Shown here in pieces: positions 22,961 to 34,636 of a DNA stretch of 64,000 nt. The notes beneath the pieces were generated by a model, which searched no databases, was not told where the DNA came from, and saw nothing but the letters and a program-made list of their open reading frames with translations. The DNA comes from Talinum fruticosum (lineage: Eukaryota > Streptophyta > Magnoliopsida > Caryophyllales > Talinaceae): assembly GCA_021018815.1 (NCBI GenBank), contig JAITYX010000005.1:7907501-7971500 (forward strand). The letters run 5' to 3'. The number at the start of each line of letters is the position of its first letter. Position 1 is the stretch's first letter. The position numbers were made by a program, and so were the translations under genes.

Positions 22961-23288
22961 CAATATGAGAATATGATTTTTTTAAAAAAATATAAACTTA
23001 AATTTATCATCGGATGAAAAAAATTAATAAAAAAGGATAAATCGCTTGCCAACAATCATTAACGTGGATTGAAATTCTTGCTAGAGAAAAGTCGGTTAAA
23101 TTAGGATATTAATAGGATAAATTCAGTTACAAAAGGATATTTTAATTTTTTTAACTGAATAACTAATGTGTTGAAAATTAATAATTAATGTGGTATCTAT
23201 GAGTATAAGCTTCGAGGTACATATAAGAATTGGCACAATTTTTATATGGTAGTAGGTAAATTATTACTTAGTTGGTTTAAATAAAAAA

Positions 23289-23326
23289 TCTCTCTCTCTC
23301 TCTCCTGTGTGTGTGTGTGTGTGTGT
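23289..23326 (+). repeat. Compound (CT)n(GT)n microsatellite
   Basis: About eight CT units are followed by about ten GT units. Confidence 0.95.
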
Positions 23327-23726
23327 CTCCAGGCACTCTCTCTCTCCTCTTATGTTATCTCTTTCTACCTTCTTCTTTCTCTTTTTCCAGATTTCTTTCA
23401 ATTGGCGCATCAATTTTGATTTTAAATCATTAAATTGCTTCCTTTATTTACTTCACATCCAATTGTGTTCGAATTCATCACTTTCCTTATCTACTTCACC
23501 AAATTCGTCTTGATTTATTGCTTTACTTCTCAATTGCAATCGAGGTTGAACATATATGGTTTGACTTGGTAATATTTCTTCTAATTTATTCTGTGATTTT
23601 GATTTTGATTTTGATCATTGATTGATGTTAAATTTTTATTTTAAGTTTACTAAAGGTTTTGAGAGGTAAAAAAGAAGAAGATAGGCCCGAGTGTTTTTAG
23701 GCCAATATGATTTGTATGTATAAAAA

Positions 23727-23930
23727 TTTTTTATGATGAATTTATCTTTTATATTGATGAATTTGAACTTTTTAAAGTTTGATCTACTCTGTATTGATGA
23801 ATATGAGGTTTTCTTTGATGAATTTGCCTTTTATGTTGATGAATATGATTCTTTCTTTGATAAATTTGTCTACTATATTGATGAATATGATGTTTTAATT
23901 AGTAAATTTGTCTTTGTATCGATGAATATA
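23727..23930 (+). repeat. Degenerate minisatellite, ~42-bp unit (TTGATGAATATGA core)
   Basis: Successive units start GATGAATATGA at about 23799, 23841 and 23883, with earlier diverged copies. A single frame (23733-23939) therefore reads as a 14-residue acidic-aromatic repeat, with VDEYDSFFDKFVYYIDEYD visible. I regard the frame as a by-product of the 42-bp period and not as a gene. Confidence 0.75.
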
Positions 23931-24481
23931 TGTTTTTAATAACATGAATTATCAATTGTCGAATATGCCATTTGAAAAAGAAGATTATATTGAATACTTG
24001 TTTTTTTATCAATATGTGAATTTTTGTGGTGAATATGTTAATTATTACTGATGATATTTACTTCTCCTTAATAAATTTATCTTATATTAAAAAATACATT
24101 TATTCCTACGATTTTTTTTTATAAATTTACTAATTTACGAGATGAATGTGTATTCTTTTTTATATGAAAATATATTTATTCACGAACATACTAATTATTT
24201 TTGATGAATTTTTACTGAGTAGTGATAAATTTATGCGAGATAATAAAGTAGAAAAAGTTAGCACAAATCTTGGAGGAAAAAAATGATGAATATGAAGAAA
24301 ACGATGATGAACCTTGATAAGTGTAGACATTTTTTTGGAAATTCATTAATATTGTTATAAAATTTATTAATTTATAGAAATTTATTTATAATTTTTTTTG
24401 ATATACTTAATTATTTTATTTGCATAATTTTTACATGAATGAATAAATAACTATATTTATAAAAATTTTTGAAAAATTTTG

Positions 24482-24499
24482 ATATATATATATATATAT
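24482..24499. repeat. (TA)n at the left edge of a TA-associated element
   Basis: Nine TA units directly precede GGGAAAGTTCATATATACC. Confidence 0.9.
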
Positions 24500-24691
24500 G
24501 GGAAAGTTCATATATACCCTTTTTAAATGAGTACCCTAGTCTTACCCATTCAATTTTAATCTAATGACTTAAATTAAAAGGACTTTATAATTTAAAAAAA
24601 TAAAATTAATTTTTTGGGGGGAGGGGGTTCAACTCTCATTTTCTCTCCGGAGCTCACCTGCCTTGCATAGAGCTCAACCGCCCCTGCACCT

Positions 24692-24692
24692 C

Positions 24693-24732
<40 letters not shown>
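24692..24732 (+). repeat. (CT)n microsatellite
   Basis: About twenty CT units sit in a GC-rich stretch (24640-25010) that precedes the FAR1 pseudogene. Confidence 0.95.
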
Positions 24733-24740
<8 letters not shown>

Positions 24741-25392
24741 CTCTTTATCCTCCCTTACTCTCTACAACCATGGTTGAAGACCTCCCTCTATCGCTATAGT
24801 CGGCCTAGACCGGTCCCATTGCTCCCCTTACCCCGCATAGCCTAGCCAACTCGCTACCCCCGCCCTTGTACAGCGTTGCCTAACCCCTGCCCCTACCCAG
24901 CCGCCGGCAACGACTGCGACTTCCCTGCCCAACTGCTGGGGGAGGGGGAACTTCCTAGCCCGACCACTTGCTACCATAGCCACTTCCGGTGCTCGACCAC
25001 CGCCACCACAGGATTCAATTTAACTACCGAAACCCTAATTGGTGAGATATGAACATTTATCAATTTGGCTTAAATAAGATATTGAATTAGTTATTCGTAT
25101 ATTGAACTCTTGTTCGTTTTATGTCTGATGTTTTGTGGAACCATAAAAATATTTATAGCTTAGAAGTTTGATTATGAAGACATAGTAATAAAATATTTTG
25201 TGGAATCAAAATGAGACTTTTTGTGTTGATTTTCAATATGGATTAATTGATATTAAACTTTTTGTAGTAGATTGTATTGAGGAAAATACTCACGGTGAGG
25301 ATACACAACATCAAACACCCGACAAATGTAAAAGTCCTACACATGTTGTAAATGAGTGGATACTCGTATGTGACGATGACATCAAATGAAAG

Positions 25393-26085
25393 AAGGTTTA
25401 AAATTTTCCAACTTGGAATAATGTGAGAAATTCTATAAATCTTATACTCATTATATTGGTTTTAGTATGTGTAAATCAACATCTAAGAAGATCAAAGAAG
25501 GTAATGACAAGTATAAGTACTATGTTTGTTCCAAACAAAAATATAGGCAAACCTCAACCAATGTAAACAAGAATAAAAAAGTGAAGTTGACTAGGGAAGG
25601 TTGTAATACTATGGTTGGTTTTAGAAAAATAAATAATGGAAGTTATGTGCTTTTCAAATTTTGTGAAAACCATACACATTAACTTGCTACTCCTAGAAAA
25701 CGACATATGTTAAATTCTAATAGGGGTGTGAATAATGTGCATAGAACTTTATTCAAATCACTCACTCGTACTAATATTGGTCCTTCTAAAGCTCGTCGCA
25801 TCATAAAGGAGCAAGTTGGTGGTTTTGAAAACGTTGGATGTAGTAATTAAGCAAGACTTGAAAATTTTTCAAAGGGATTTGAAAACTTATATCAAGGATT
25901 CAAATGCTCAAATGTTTATGGATAATTTTAAGCGAAAGCAAAAGGTTCATCCATCATTTTATTTTGCATATGAGCTAGATGTTGATGGTATATTTAAATA
26001 TGTGTTCCGGGCGGATGATATTGCAAGATTGAATTATTCCCTATATGCTGATGTGCTCTTCTTTGATACACCAAGTATACCATGA
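25393..26085 (+). pseudogene. FAR1/FRS-type (far-red impaired response) pseudogene
   Basis: The plus strand reads FYKSYTHYIGFSMCKSTSKK, YKYYVCSKQKY, TREGCNTMVGFRKINNGSYV, then FKFCENHTH. This is the FAR1 WRKY-GCM1-type zinc-finger domain with C..C and H-x-H ligands. After an in-frame TAA at 25680, TPRKRHMLNSN, NIGPSKARRIIKEQVGGFEN and, after a frameshift near 25845, QDLKIFQRDLKTYIKDSNAQ and VHPSFYFAYELDVDG lead up to the start of the MULE transposase domain (VLFFDT). The frame then ends. FAR1 proteins derive from MULE transposases; this copy lacks the catalytic domain and the SWIM finger. Confidence 0.85.
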
Positions 26086-27647
26086 TAGTCATAATTGTCC
26101 TTCAAAAATGTCTTCATAATTTAAGGTGACAATTATTGTATTTTTTTAGTTGTACTCAATATTATTTTTATCATGTTCTAATTATGTAATCTTATTTCTT
26201 TAGGTCGAATTGAAGATGCATAAGTGTTTATGTTAGAGTACTAGTGCAAGTAGAAACTTTGTTGGAGACTTTAGGTTATCATCTTTGAATGTACACATTG
26301 GAATCTATTAGCTTTGGGTTGTATTGTTGAAACAATGTATATTAGTTTATGGCAAGATGGAAAGGAGCTAAATTCTGTCTTTCTCGGTTTGTGAGGCATG
26401 CTATTATAGTTTTATGTGTGTTTTTCATGCCCTTGTTCCATCTTCAACAAGTGGTATTGTTTTGTAAAGTTTTTGGCAGATTTTGGGTTCATTGTCATGA
26501 AAAATTTTTATGATCTTGAGATGAAATCAATGCTTATACTTCAGGATCTTTGTCCTCTTTCTTTCATGTACAGGGACCTCTAATTTGGGGTGGGTAGGGA
26601 TAGAGACCTAGAGTTTTAGGTATGTGCAAGTTATTAGGACCACAATTGTTAGGATTGGTTTCATGTCAAAAATCTGCCGATATGCTTGAAAGCAATTTAT
26701 CAAAGAAAAGAATTCCATAAAGGGGTTTCTGGCGTAATTTACAAGGACATAATTGTAACCTATGTGGGATTTGAACCCATTTGTGTAATACACAAACCAA
26801 TTGAACTAATAGGCTTCATAAGTTTCACCATTTGCACAAACATTGTCACTAATGTTCACAAGTTTTCGCTACAATACCAACTCAATTTGAATGCAATCGA
26901 ACTTTTTACCACAACTCCAATCAAATTGTCAACATAATGCAATCAACTAATTTGAAGGTTCTCTGTGAGCAAGGAATGAATTCAGTTACCCAATTCAGTC
27001 ACCGCACTACACTAATTCACTACACCGATTCACCGCACTAATTCGAGGCCATTTTTGATACAACAAAAAGACAGCGACATCGCACTAATTCGAGCTATTT
27101 TTTATACAACAAAAAGACTACACCATACTAATTCGAGTCAACCCAATTGAATGAACTAATTCCCAGTGATCAATCTCTAGATAGATTCATCAATCTTAAT
27201 GAAATCAATTCACAAAGCACTAGCTACAATACTCCCTCAACTCAACTCAATTCAATTCAATCCACTACACTAATTAGCAATCCACAAATTAGCAATATAC
27301 AACACAAAATCCACAAATTTAGCATCCGGAAATGACCAATTCAATTAACTGGAAATGACCAAATTCAATTCACTGCACTAATTAGTAATATACAACACAA
27401 TACTCCCTTAACAAATTCAGTCAACTCAATTCAATTAACTAATTTCCAAAATTCACAAATTAGCAATGACCAATTCGAAACTCAAATTCAATTCACTAAA
27501 TTCAGTTGCATAAAACACAAATTCAACTCAATTTAATTGACTATTTCAAAAGCTTAACATGAATTTGAGTCACTAATTCGATCGACCCAATTCATTTAAC
27601 TAATTCGCAATGATCAATCTCTCGGAAAGATTAATAGAGTGAGACAC
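26086..27647. other. AT-rich sequence with irregular ACTAATTC/CAATTCAATT repeats
   Basis: There is no coding pattern. From about 26930 to 27640 the phrases CACTAATTCGA, CAATTCAACT and AATTAGCAAT recur irregularly. A tRNA-like copy lies at 26757-26814 on the minus strand. Confidence 0.55.
26757..26814 (-). other. tRNA-like sequence, copy 1 (not a functional tRNA)
   Basis: The minus strand has a 5' arm CCTAT pairing with ATAGG at the 3' end, an A-box-like TTAGTTCAATTGGT, and GGGTTCAAATCCCA, which forms a T-arm with a B-box one base from consensus. It is only ~58 nt long and lacks a proper D-arm, so I treat it as tRNA-derived. Two relatives lie at 39007-39069 and 39143-39210. Confidence 0.6.
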
Positions 27648-27652
27648 AGAGA

Positions 27653-30370
27653 TGTAACAACCCGGTCCTAAATCACATTATTTATTTTAAATCATATTAT
27701 TTATTTTATTAATTTCAAGATTTATATGATCGAGCGCGTGCACTTCAATTCGATATCTTATATTTAAACTATTTTTATCTCGTATGTTATGCGGCTAAGG
27801 CGACGAAGTGGCCCTAATAAAAATTTCATAATAAGGTTATAATTTGTGAACACCATTATTAAAATAAAATTAAAAATTAATAATAATAATAATAATGAAT
27901 AAATAAATAAATAAATGTAGAAAAAAATGAAAATAAAATAAATTAATCAGATTTTTTAAAGAAAAATCCAAACAAAGATTTATCCGGAAGTAAGTAGAAA
28001 AAAAATGAGGCGGTTAAAACCAAAGCAATCGGGCAAGTTCAATTCACTTGCCTCACTGCTTCCCTCCTCTCATTCTCCCTCGCTTCCCCGCCCATCTCGT
28101 CCTCCCCGCTTCGTTTTCCCTGTGGGCGCCTTCTCCGGCCACCGGCGCCGATGACGCCGGTGGGAGACCACGGCCGGCCGCCTCTCGGCTCTCCTGTCTC
28201 GCTTCCTCCCTATCTTGCGCTCGCTACCTCCTTCTCCCTCTCTTATCGCGCGCCTCTACTCCTTCCCTCGCCTCCACCTGCGGCTCTGCTCCCGGCCATC
28301 GGGCGCCACCAACGCCGGCCGAAGCCGACGCCGGCGTCGTCGGGGAGACGCCTGCCGCCTCCTTCGCCACCGCATTCTCCCTCCCTCTCACCCTCGCTCG
28401 GCGACGAGTGCACGCTCGCCTCACCTCTGCCGCGAGCCACCCGTCGACCACCCACAAACAGCGGCGGCTGCCGGAGCCAGCCGCCGTCCCCGCCCGACGG
28501 TCGCCGAGGCAGCTACTACGCACCACCGTCTCTGCCGCTCCTCCTCGGCTTCCTCAATGTGTATTTGAAGGTAAAACTCTAAACCCTAAATTATCAATTT
28601 CATTATCTATTTGAGCAATTGTAACTGTAAATTGAAGTATGATTAGAAATATATTTGTGGAGTGAATTCAAAGATTAATTTGGGAAAATTCGAATTGGTG
28701 TGAATAATCGAGTTGTGGCATCTCAATGGATTGGTTGTGTATTGTATGAATGAGAACGAATGTGATTCTCGTGGGGAGATTATGAATTAGTGAATGAGTT
28801 TGGGAGATGTTTATTATAGAATTGGGTAAATTGATGGATTTATTATATGTTGGAAATGATTATATTGAGCAAACGAAGGAGAATGCGTGCGTAGAAGTTG
28901 AAATTCGGTAATGTACAAGTGTACGGGCATGGAAAATAATTGAGTATTGAGTGTACCTAATTGTGGTTGTGAATGTGAAGTTGTCGGGAAACAATGCTTA
29001 TGACCTTAAAATGGTGCATGCAATTCGGTAGATTATGGAACCTTCCTAGGGAAGGCATTTGATGGGTTAACTAATTACCTAACTATAGGTTTTGAATGTA
29101 ATGAAGGGAGCAGGAAGGAATAAACTAGAAACAAGTGTTTGATCTTATATATATACATATACCATTTTCAATCCAAGTTAACGAACGAATTGAATTACAT
29201 GAATGTCACCGACCAGTCCGACCAGCCTAATTAACTCCTTAATATGCGTTGTAATCAATGTTCGAAATGGAAATAATGCAATGAAGTTATGTAAGGAACG
29301 TAGTTTAAGTGATTACGTAACAAATGCGAGAAAATAACATAATTATCAATGCTTATACAAATTCAAATATTAAAACTCAAGAAATGTGTTATTAACAACA
29401 TAAACTCATTTTAAACGAACGAAGCCACTTCCGTTGCCGAATAGCTGGTGACTCAAATTTTTGCAAAAGGGGAGAAACAAATATCATCAGCTCGAGTACG
29501 TTCATTGCCTGTACCTTTCGAAAACTCACATATTTCATCAAATCTCAACATTTCTTATATATACAAATAACAATGAATCATTTACAAGGCAAGTTTTGCC
29601 ACTTAATTAAGTGGTCCCCGCCCAATTATCAATTACCAAGGGCTTAGGCCCGCCAATTATACCGCGCGGCGTCAACTCGGGTTATCGATCGGCCGGGGGT
29701 GACACTGTTCAACGATCGTATCAATTACCAAGGGGTTCCACTTCCGGATAATAACCGCAAGCAATTTTACTTATATTCTCTCCCACGATTTCAAATTAAA
29801 ATGAATTGAAATGCGCGCGCTCAATCAAAATATTCTTCAAGTTATTTTACGAGTGCAGGAATGTTCGTACTGAGTTTCGACTCACTCTTCCAAATATTTT
29901 ATTGTTTTTGTTTTAGGAAGAAGCATTGGTGAACAATCAACCATTTACTAAGTCCGACGAAGGCAAACCCTAGCCAGCCACGTGGCATTCGCAAATCTGA
30001 AGGTACATAGACGCTCACGGTGATTTTACCCTCAACCGGGATTTAGGTATGACCTTGGGAATTATTATACATTGTACATTACCTTGTGGATTAGACAAAA
30101 GTCTAGGTTGTATAAATATTATATTGCTAAACCCGTAAACTATATTTTGGGATGTCCTAACTACTTGGGTAATAAGTAAGTACTCCTAACAGGATCATTG
30201 GAAATATAACAGATGGATGCACCAAATTGTATTTCATTTTATTTCAATTATTTAGCCTTGTCCTATTTTTAGGACGGCGGTAACGTCTTCAATCGGTACC
30301 TTCCGCTGCGACCTTACGTATTAGTCCCTAATGAAGGGATTATTAAGTAATGGTGATTGGGGGCGTTATA
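27653..30370 (+). mobile_element. Solo LTR, family A (2718 bp), TSD AGAGA
   Basis: It begins TGTAACAACCCG and ends GGGGGCGTTATA. The target duplication AGAGA is exact at 27648-27652 and 30371-30375. The whole length aligns with the 5' LTR at 54597-57309, including the GC-rich block with repeated CGCCGG, the sequence AAATGCGCGCGCTCAATCAA and the 3' part GGACGGCGGTAACGTCTTC. There is no internal region, so this is a product of LTR-LTR recombination. Long open frames at 28048-28614 reflect only the GC-rich block. Confidence 0.93.
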
Positions 30371-30375
30371 AGAGA

Positions 30376-30833
30376 GGGCATCGAGAGACGTACCGATGAG
30401 TAAGAGATAGAGTGAGAGACAGTTAACTAATTCCCCAAATTAATACAACCAAGCCTAACAAATGAAAACGAAAAATTTAGCATCAATTATACAAAACCCT
30501 AGATCTAATTTTGGGGAGTGGGAATACATAGATAACGAACCTGATTGTGGCGGGGAAGCCGGAGGCTAGGCAACAAAATACGAGTGGCCCGGCTGGTGAG
30601 GCTGACGGTCGAGAAGACAGAGGTACCGGTGGGGATGAAGATAACGTGAGAGAGCGAGAGATGAGAGAGAAAGAAACCCTTCTAATCGAGCGAGAGAGCG
30701 AAAGATGAGCAAGAAGAAGATAGCACCAGCGGGACAAAGACAACGGCGGGGGACGGTGGCGTGTTGTTCTGGTGGTAGAGATTCTACGAGCGAAAAGGGA
30801 GAGCGAAAGAGGGAGAGTTTGATGTAGGGGTGG
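30376..30833. other. Sequence right of the solo LTR, no gene supported
   Basis: It continues the pre-insertion sequence that ends at 27652. From 30540 it is GA-rich on the plus strand (CT-rich on the minus strand), like the leader of a plant transposon or promoter. The minus-strand frame 30483-30743 is Ser/Arg/Leu low-complexity and not convincing. Confidence 0.5.
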
Positions 30834-31455
30834 AAATGAGCCGAGCCCGCTCGTGAGCGCTCGTGAGCTAGCTCGGCGGGAAACTCGAAAAGCTCAGCTC
30901 AAAAAGATCGAGCTAGTTATACAAATGAGTCAAGCTGAGTATGAGGAAGCTCGGCTCGTTAAGCTCGTGAGGCTCGTAAAGAGGAGGGAGGCATACATAT
31001 TAGGCTCGACTATGTTACAATTTCAATAATTAAATTATATATTTTACTAATAAAACTAGGAACCTATTTCATTAATGACTCATTTTTTTCCTATACATAT
31101 TATAAAGTAAAAATGATATATCATACTCATTACAATTATGAACTATCTTATTTTTCATTATTATCATTCTCTAATCATAGTCATTTTTAATCTTATATTA
31201 TTATTAGTTATGATAACTTTTTTCTTCAATGTCAAGGATTTGAATTCAGTTTTGACCATTTTGATCGTAACAATATATCTAGTGAGAACACATGAAATAT
31301 AGGCTCAAAAAGCTTATGAGTTTAAGCGAGTCAAGCCTTGAGCCCAAATTTTCAGGCTCGGCAAGCTCGTGAGCCAACTCGAACTTGTAAAAAGTTCATG
31401 AGCCGAGCCACAAACATGCCAGGCTTGAGCTCGGCTCGGCTCGTTTCAATGGATT
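30834..31455. mobile_element. hAT-like non-autonomous element or fragment (GAGCCGAGC termini)
   Basis: The left end TAGGGGTGGAAATGAGCCGAGC and the right end GAGCTCGGCTCGGCTCGTTTC are inverted relatives, with several GCTCGTGAG subterminal copies on both sides and an AT-rich middle. TAGGGGTG-type termini with GAGCCGAGC are common in plant hAT-like MITEs. The outermost right bases do not match, and no TSD was confirmed. Confidence 0.55.
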
Positions 31456-31605
31456 TCCTTCGGACCCCCTTCCCCCACACCCAAAACAAAATATTATTCC
31501 TTTTTTAAAAAATTATTATTAATCTTGACCCTTAATTTAGATTGGACGGTTGAGATTATAAGTGCTCACCTAAAATATGATACTCACCTCAAGGGGTGTG
31601 CATAT

Positions 31606-31667
31606 AATTTGTCACCCGACTTCCCCGCTATTCAACCACACCTAGTACCCGAGCTTCATCCCCGAGC
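31606..31667 (+). repeat. Left 62-bp terminal direct repeat of the pararetrovirus-like insertion
   Basis: It begins AATTTGTCACCCGACTTCCC and ends CATCCCCGAGC. It lies directly upstream of the primer-site-like sequence at 31691. Confidence 0.9.
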
Positions 31668-31690
31668 TCTAGATCGATCCTGTTCCCCAT

Positions 31691-31702
31691 TGGTATCGGA
31701 GG
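31691..31702 (+). promoter_or_regulatory. Met-tRNA-type primer-binding-site-like sequence
   Basis: TGGTATCGGAGG differs from the usual plant tRNA-iMet complement TGGTATCAGAGC at two positions. Its place after the repeat and before the first coding remnant fits reverse-transcription priming. Confidence 0.6.
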
Positions 31703-31889
31703 CAAGTCTGTCTATTTAGTCGGTTGTTACTGTCGTAGCTAGCGTTGGTCAGCCGTTGGTCAGCCCCATGTTATCCGTTGGTCAGCCGTGTGAGGTGGTC
31801 CCGGTGGTCCCGGTAGTATGTGCATAATTGCCTCGCTAGATATTCAAACAAAAGCTCAGATGGCCTCTTGGCTATGAGATCATCTAAGT

Positions 31890-32860
31890 TTAGGTAGTAG
31901 TAAGAGTACTAATGTGCTCAATAGCAGAGAAGTTAGTCTGTCGAGTTGATTTCTCAAATTGGTCCATTCAAAAACAAAAGATAGAAACTATCTATCAAAT
32001 AGGCAAGTTTGATTTCAATATTTCTTTTTCAATAAAAGATCATGAAGAAACTTTCAGTTTAGATGAAGAATTCTAAACTATTAAATTATTATCAAACATT
32101 TCTATTAAAAAATATAAAGAAAAATACGAGATATATTCATTTTGGTATGATTCAAATAGCACTCAAACCTTTAACAAGATTAGGATTAGATTGTCATATA
32201 TTCATGGCCCTTAGGGACAATAGATTAATTAGATATCAAGATTCATTATTAGTAATGGTTAAAACCAATATATGCAATGGTCCTATTTATTTCAATTGTT
32301 GTCCAAATTATTCGAGTAGATCTGAATGATCCTTGGATCTTAGATACATTAATTTTAGATATTCATTTACAAAATGATTCAAAAGTATTATTCGAGAGAA
32401 CTTCCAAGAAATTTCGCTATTACTTATAGAGTTTATATCAAGCTATTATCTTCTCAACTTAATCCAAAGTGCTTATTAAAGCCTTCCCTAGATGAAACAA
32501 TTTTATTAAAAATTGAATCTGAAAATATTTCAACCTTTACTCCTAAATTATTAAAGTGGAATGAAATAACAATTCCTCAAGAATTTATTATTCAAAATAT
32601 AAAGCCTCCTAGGAATATTGCTCAAAAGAATATTCAACAAGTTATTGAAGAGACTGATAGAAGAGTATTAATAAGATTTAATTCTATTAATGAAAGATCC
32701 TTCTGTTCAACACTTTCAGAGAAAAGAGATCTTCCTCGATCTTCCTTCTCGATGCCTTCAAGGTATACTAATTATGATTACTTAACGGATAATCAAGAAG
32801 CAGATTCTTCTTCTTCAAAAATTTATTACAAATCACCAATAGCGAGAACCAATTGATGAA
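31890..32860 (+). pseudogene. Movement-protein-like remnant
   Basis: Plus-strand blocks include FGMIQIALKPLTRLGLDCHI, LRDNRLIRYQDSLL and NGPIYFNCCPNYSS (32063-32329 frame). In another frame there follow YRVYIKLLSSQLNP, KWNEITIPQEFIIQNI and a Ser-rich tail (32374-32856). This is the core pattern of 30K-superfamily movement proteins of pararetroviruses, which modify plasmodesmata. A frameshift near 32330-32375 and upstream stops break it. It is the strongest evidence that the insertion is caulimovirid and not an ordinary retrotransposon. Confidence 0.75.
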
Positions 32861-33023
32861 GATAATTCTTCAATAGGCTCTCCTACTCATTTAACTATGC
32901 AACCTCCTTCTTACTCCTCTATTAATGTTATTTCAAAACCTTTTGAAATTAATAAAGATTATTTAAGAAAAGATTTCGATTCAATAGAGAATAGAGATAA
33001 AAAAGAATGATTTTTATGTCATT

Positions 33024-33320
33024 TTGATCAAACAGACTCAAGCATTCATAAGGCAAAAATGGTATTCATTAATGGAAAGACTAGAATGTAATATTCTATT
33101 CTTTACATGGTGGACCATGTTTGCTCAAGAAAATAATTTACCAGATCCTCATGGTATTAAAGAAATTAATACTAATCAAGATCTTAGCAAAAAATGGACG
33201 CTATTAAATGGAAAAGAATTCTATTCAATAACTCCTCCTTTGCAAGAGATTTTGATCCCTACGGATCAAGGTCATATTCCTGTTGCTCCATTCAAAATAG
33301 GAAGAAAAGATCCGAGATAA
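33024..33320 (+). pseudogene. Polyprotein remnant between movement and coat regions
   Basis: A 98-residue frame contains QKWYSLMERLECNILFFTWW and PPLQEILIPTDQGHIPVAPF. It lies in the same order as the linker between movement and coat domains of petuvirus-like polyproteins, but carries no catalytic motif. It continues out of frame to about 33420 (QNNYTNQVLHTVSQRG). Confidence 0.55.
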
Positions 33321-33744
33321 TTCTCAAGTAGAATTAGAAGATATTAAAAAGGTTTACCATCAGAATAATTACACTAATCAAGTATTACATACAGTTTCTC
33401 AACGAGGTTAATATGGTTTCTATTCAAATAGAACCAATATCTAAGAAAGAAGATATTGACCAATTATCCAAAAAATTAGAAAATTTAGATTTAAATAGAG
33501 ATTCAACAAAACCAGGATTCCTCAATAATATTTCATCTCCTCTTATTAAATTCAATAAGAATAAAATTTAGAAATTCCAGATAGCCCATTAATCAAAAAG
33601 ATTGATGAAAAGCTTAAACAAGCAGCCAGTTCAAGTAATACTCTCAATGTTTTAGACGTCTTTCAAGAAGATCAAGAAATAACCAATATTAATAAAATCT
33701 TTAATAAAAAGAAATTCCTTATTACTCTAGAAGTACTCCTCCGG

Positions 33745-34260
33745 ATCTTCAACTTGAATCAATAAAATCAATTGTTACAGAAGCCTTTGACGGTGGTTCC
33801 ATCTATGAATGGAATCTAGATGGAAAATCCGAGCATGAAGCATTAATTATTCTCCATAGGATGATGATGGCATATGCTGCCTATACATCCAAAGGTGCTC
33901 CAGAAACTCAAGCTTTTGATGTACTAATTTCGGGTTTCACCGGGTCTTTAAAGTCTTGGTGGGAAAATTACATGACAGACGAAGAACGTCCGAGTATTAA
34001 AAATCATAAAGAAGTCTGTATACACATTAGTCCATACAATAGTTGTCAATCTTCTTGGAACTCCAAAAGATATGTTAAGTGGTAAAGAAATCCTCTTAAC
34101 AAATCTAACATGTCCAACTCTAGAAGATTACAATTGGTATAAAGATACATATTTTACATACCTATTAAAAAGACAAGATTGTAGACAACTCGTATTGGAA
34201 AGAAAAATTCATTTCGGGATTACCGAATTTATTCTCTCAAAGAATATTCAATAAATTAAA
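33745..34260 (+). pseudogene. Coat-protein-like remnant
   Basis: Blocks SIYEWNLDGKSEHEALIILH, DVLISGFTGSLKSWWENYMT and TLEDYNWYKDTYFTYLLKRQ lie in two frames. The GFTGxLxxWW pattern followed by a downstream CCHC knuckle is characteristic of pararetroviral coat/nucleocapsid regions. A frameshift lies near 34075. It is not functional. Confidence 0.65.
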
Positions 34261-34593
34261 AGAAGTCACAGGTCAAGACCCAATTCCATATGATCAAATT
34301 ACATTTGGTTAATTATTAGGATTTATTAAAAAGAAGGTATTTCATTATGCAATGAATTAAAATTACAAGCAAGATATTCAACGAGATAAAGCTACTACGC
34401 GAAAAGAATTAGGTTCTTTTTGTGAGGCCTTTGTCTTCCAAAGGTAGAAGCCCCATCTCGTTCAAAAAAGACGATCAAATTAAATTAATAAGAAAAAACA
34501 ATTCAATCGTAATAATAATAATAATAAAGCAAATACTTCTAATACCGCTCCCAAGAAAAATACTCCAAAAAAGAAAACTAATAATAAAACTAC

Positions 34594-34636
34594 TTGTTTC
34601 AAATGCGGCAAACCAGGACATTATGCAAAGAATTGC
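34594..34636 (+). pseudogene. CCHC zinc knuckle of the coat region
   Basis: CFKCGKPGHYAKNC is a perfect C-x2-C-x4-H-x4-C knuckle, preceded by a Lys/Asn-rich basic stretch. It binds nucleic acid in the retroelement and pararetrovirus nucleocapsid. Confidence 0.85.

Larger units (their letters stand above)
21430..24480. other. AT-rich repetitive region without a gene
   Basis: There is no coding pattern. 21950-22960 carries many copies of a phrase like ATTTGTTCATTGT. A short open frame at 22347-22565 has no recognisable family. Also present are a CT/GT microsatellite (23289-23326) and a ~42-bp degenerate repeat (23727-23930). It may be the body of a decayed DNA transposon. Confidence 0.5.
24500..31604. 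mobile_element. Probable TA-associated DNA transposon carrying a FAR1-type gene (with nested insertions)
   Basis: The left edge after (TA)n contains CCATTCAATTTTAATCTAAT, close to the left end of the element at 37719. The right edge (about 31520-31604) has loosely inverted terminal sequence with CTCACCTAAAATATGATACT. GC-rich CT-repeat sequence near the left end (24640-25010) and GA-rich sequence near the right end (30540-30790) are roughly inverse in composition. Inside are the FAR1 pseudogene, a tRNA-like copy, a family A solo LTR and a hAT-like fragment. Boundaries are approximate and the right terminus is weakly supported. Confidence 0.45.

Noticed and set aside
23733..23939. 68-aa repeat protein (DEYD.FFD repeats)
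   Set aside because: The 42-bp DNA period forces a 14-residue peptide period; no start context, codon bias or homology supports a gene.
26757..26814. Functional tRNA gene
   Set aside because: Too short (~58 nt), no D-arm, unsuitable anticodon loop; relatives in the window are also degenerate.
28048..28614. Long plus-strand open frames (188, 143, 117 aa)
   Set aside because: They lie in the GC-rich block of a family A LTR, occur in several frames and both strands, and the same block in the other LTR copies has different frames.
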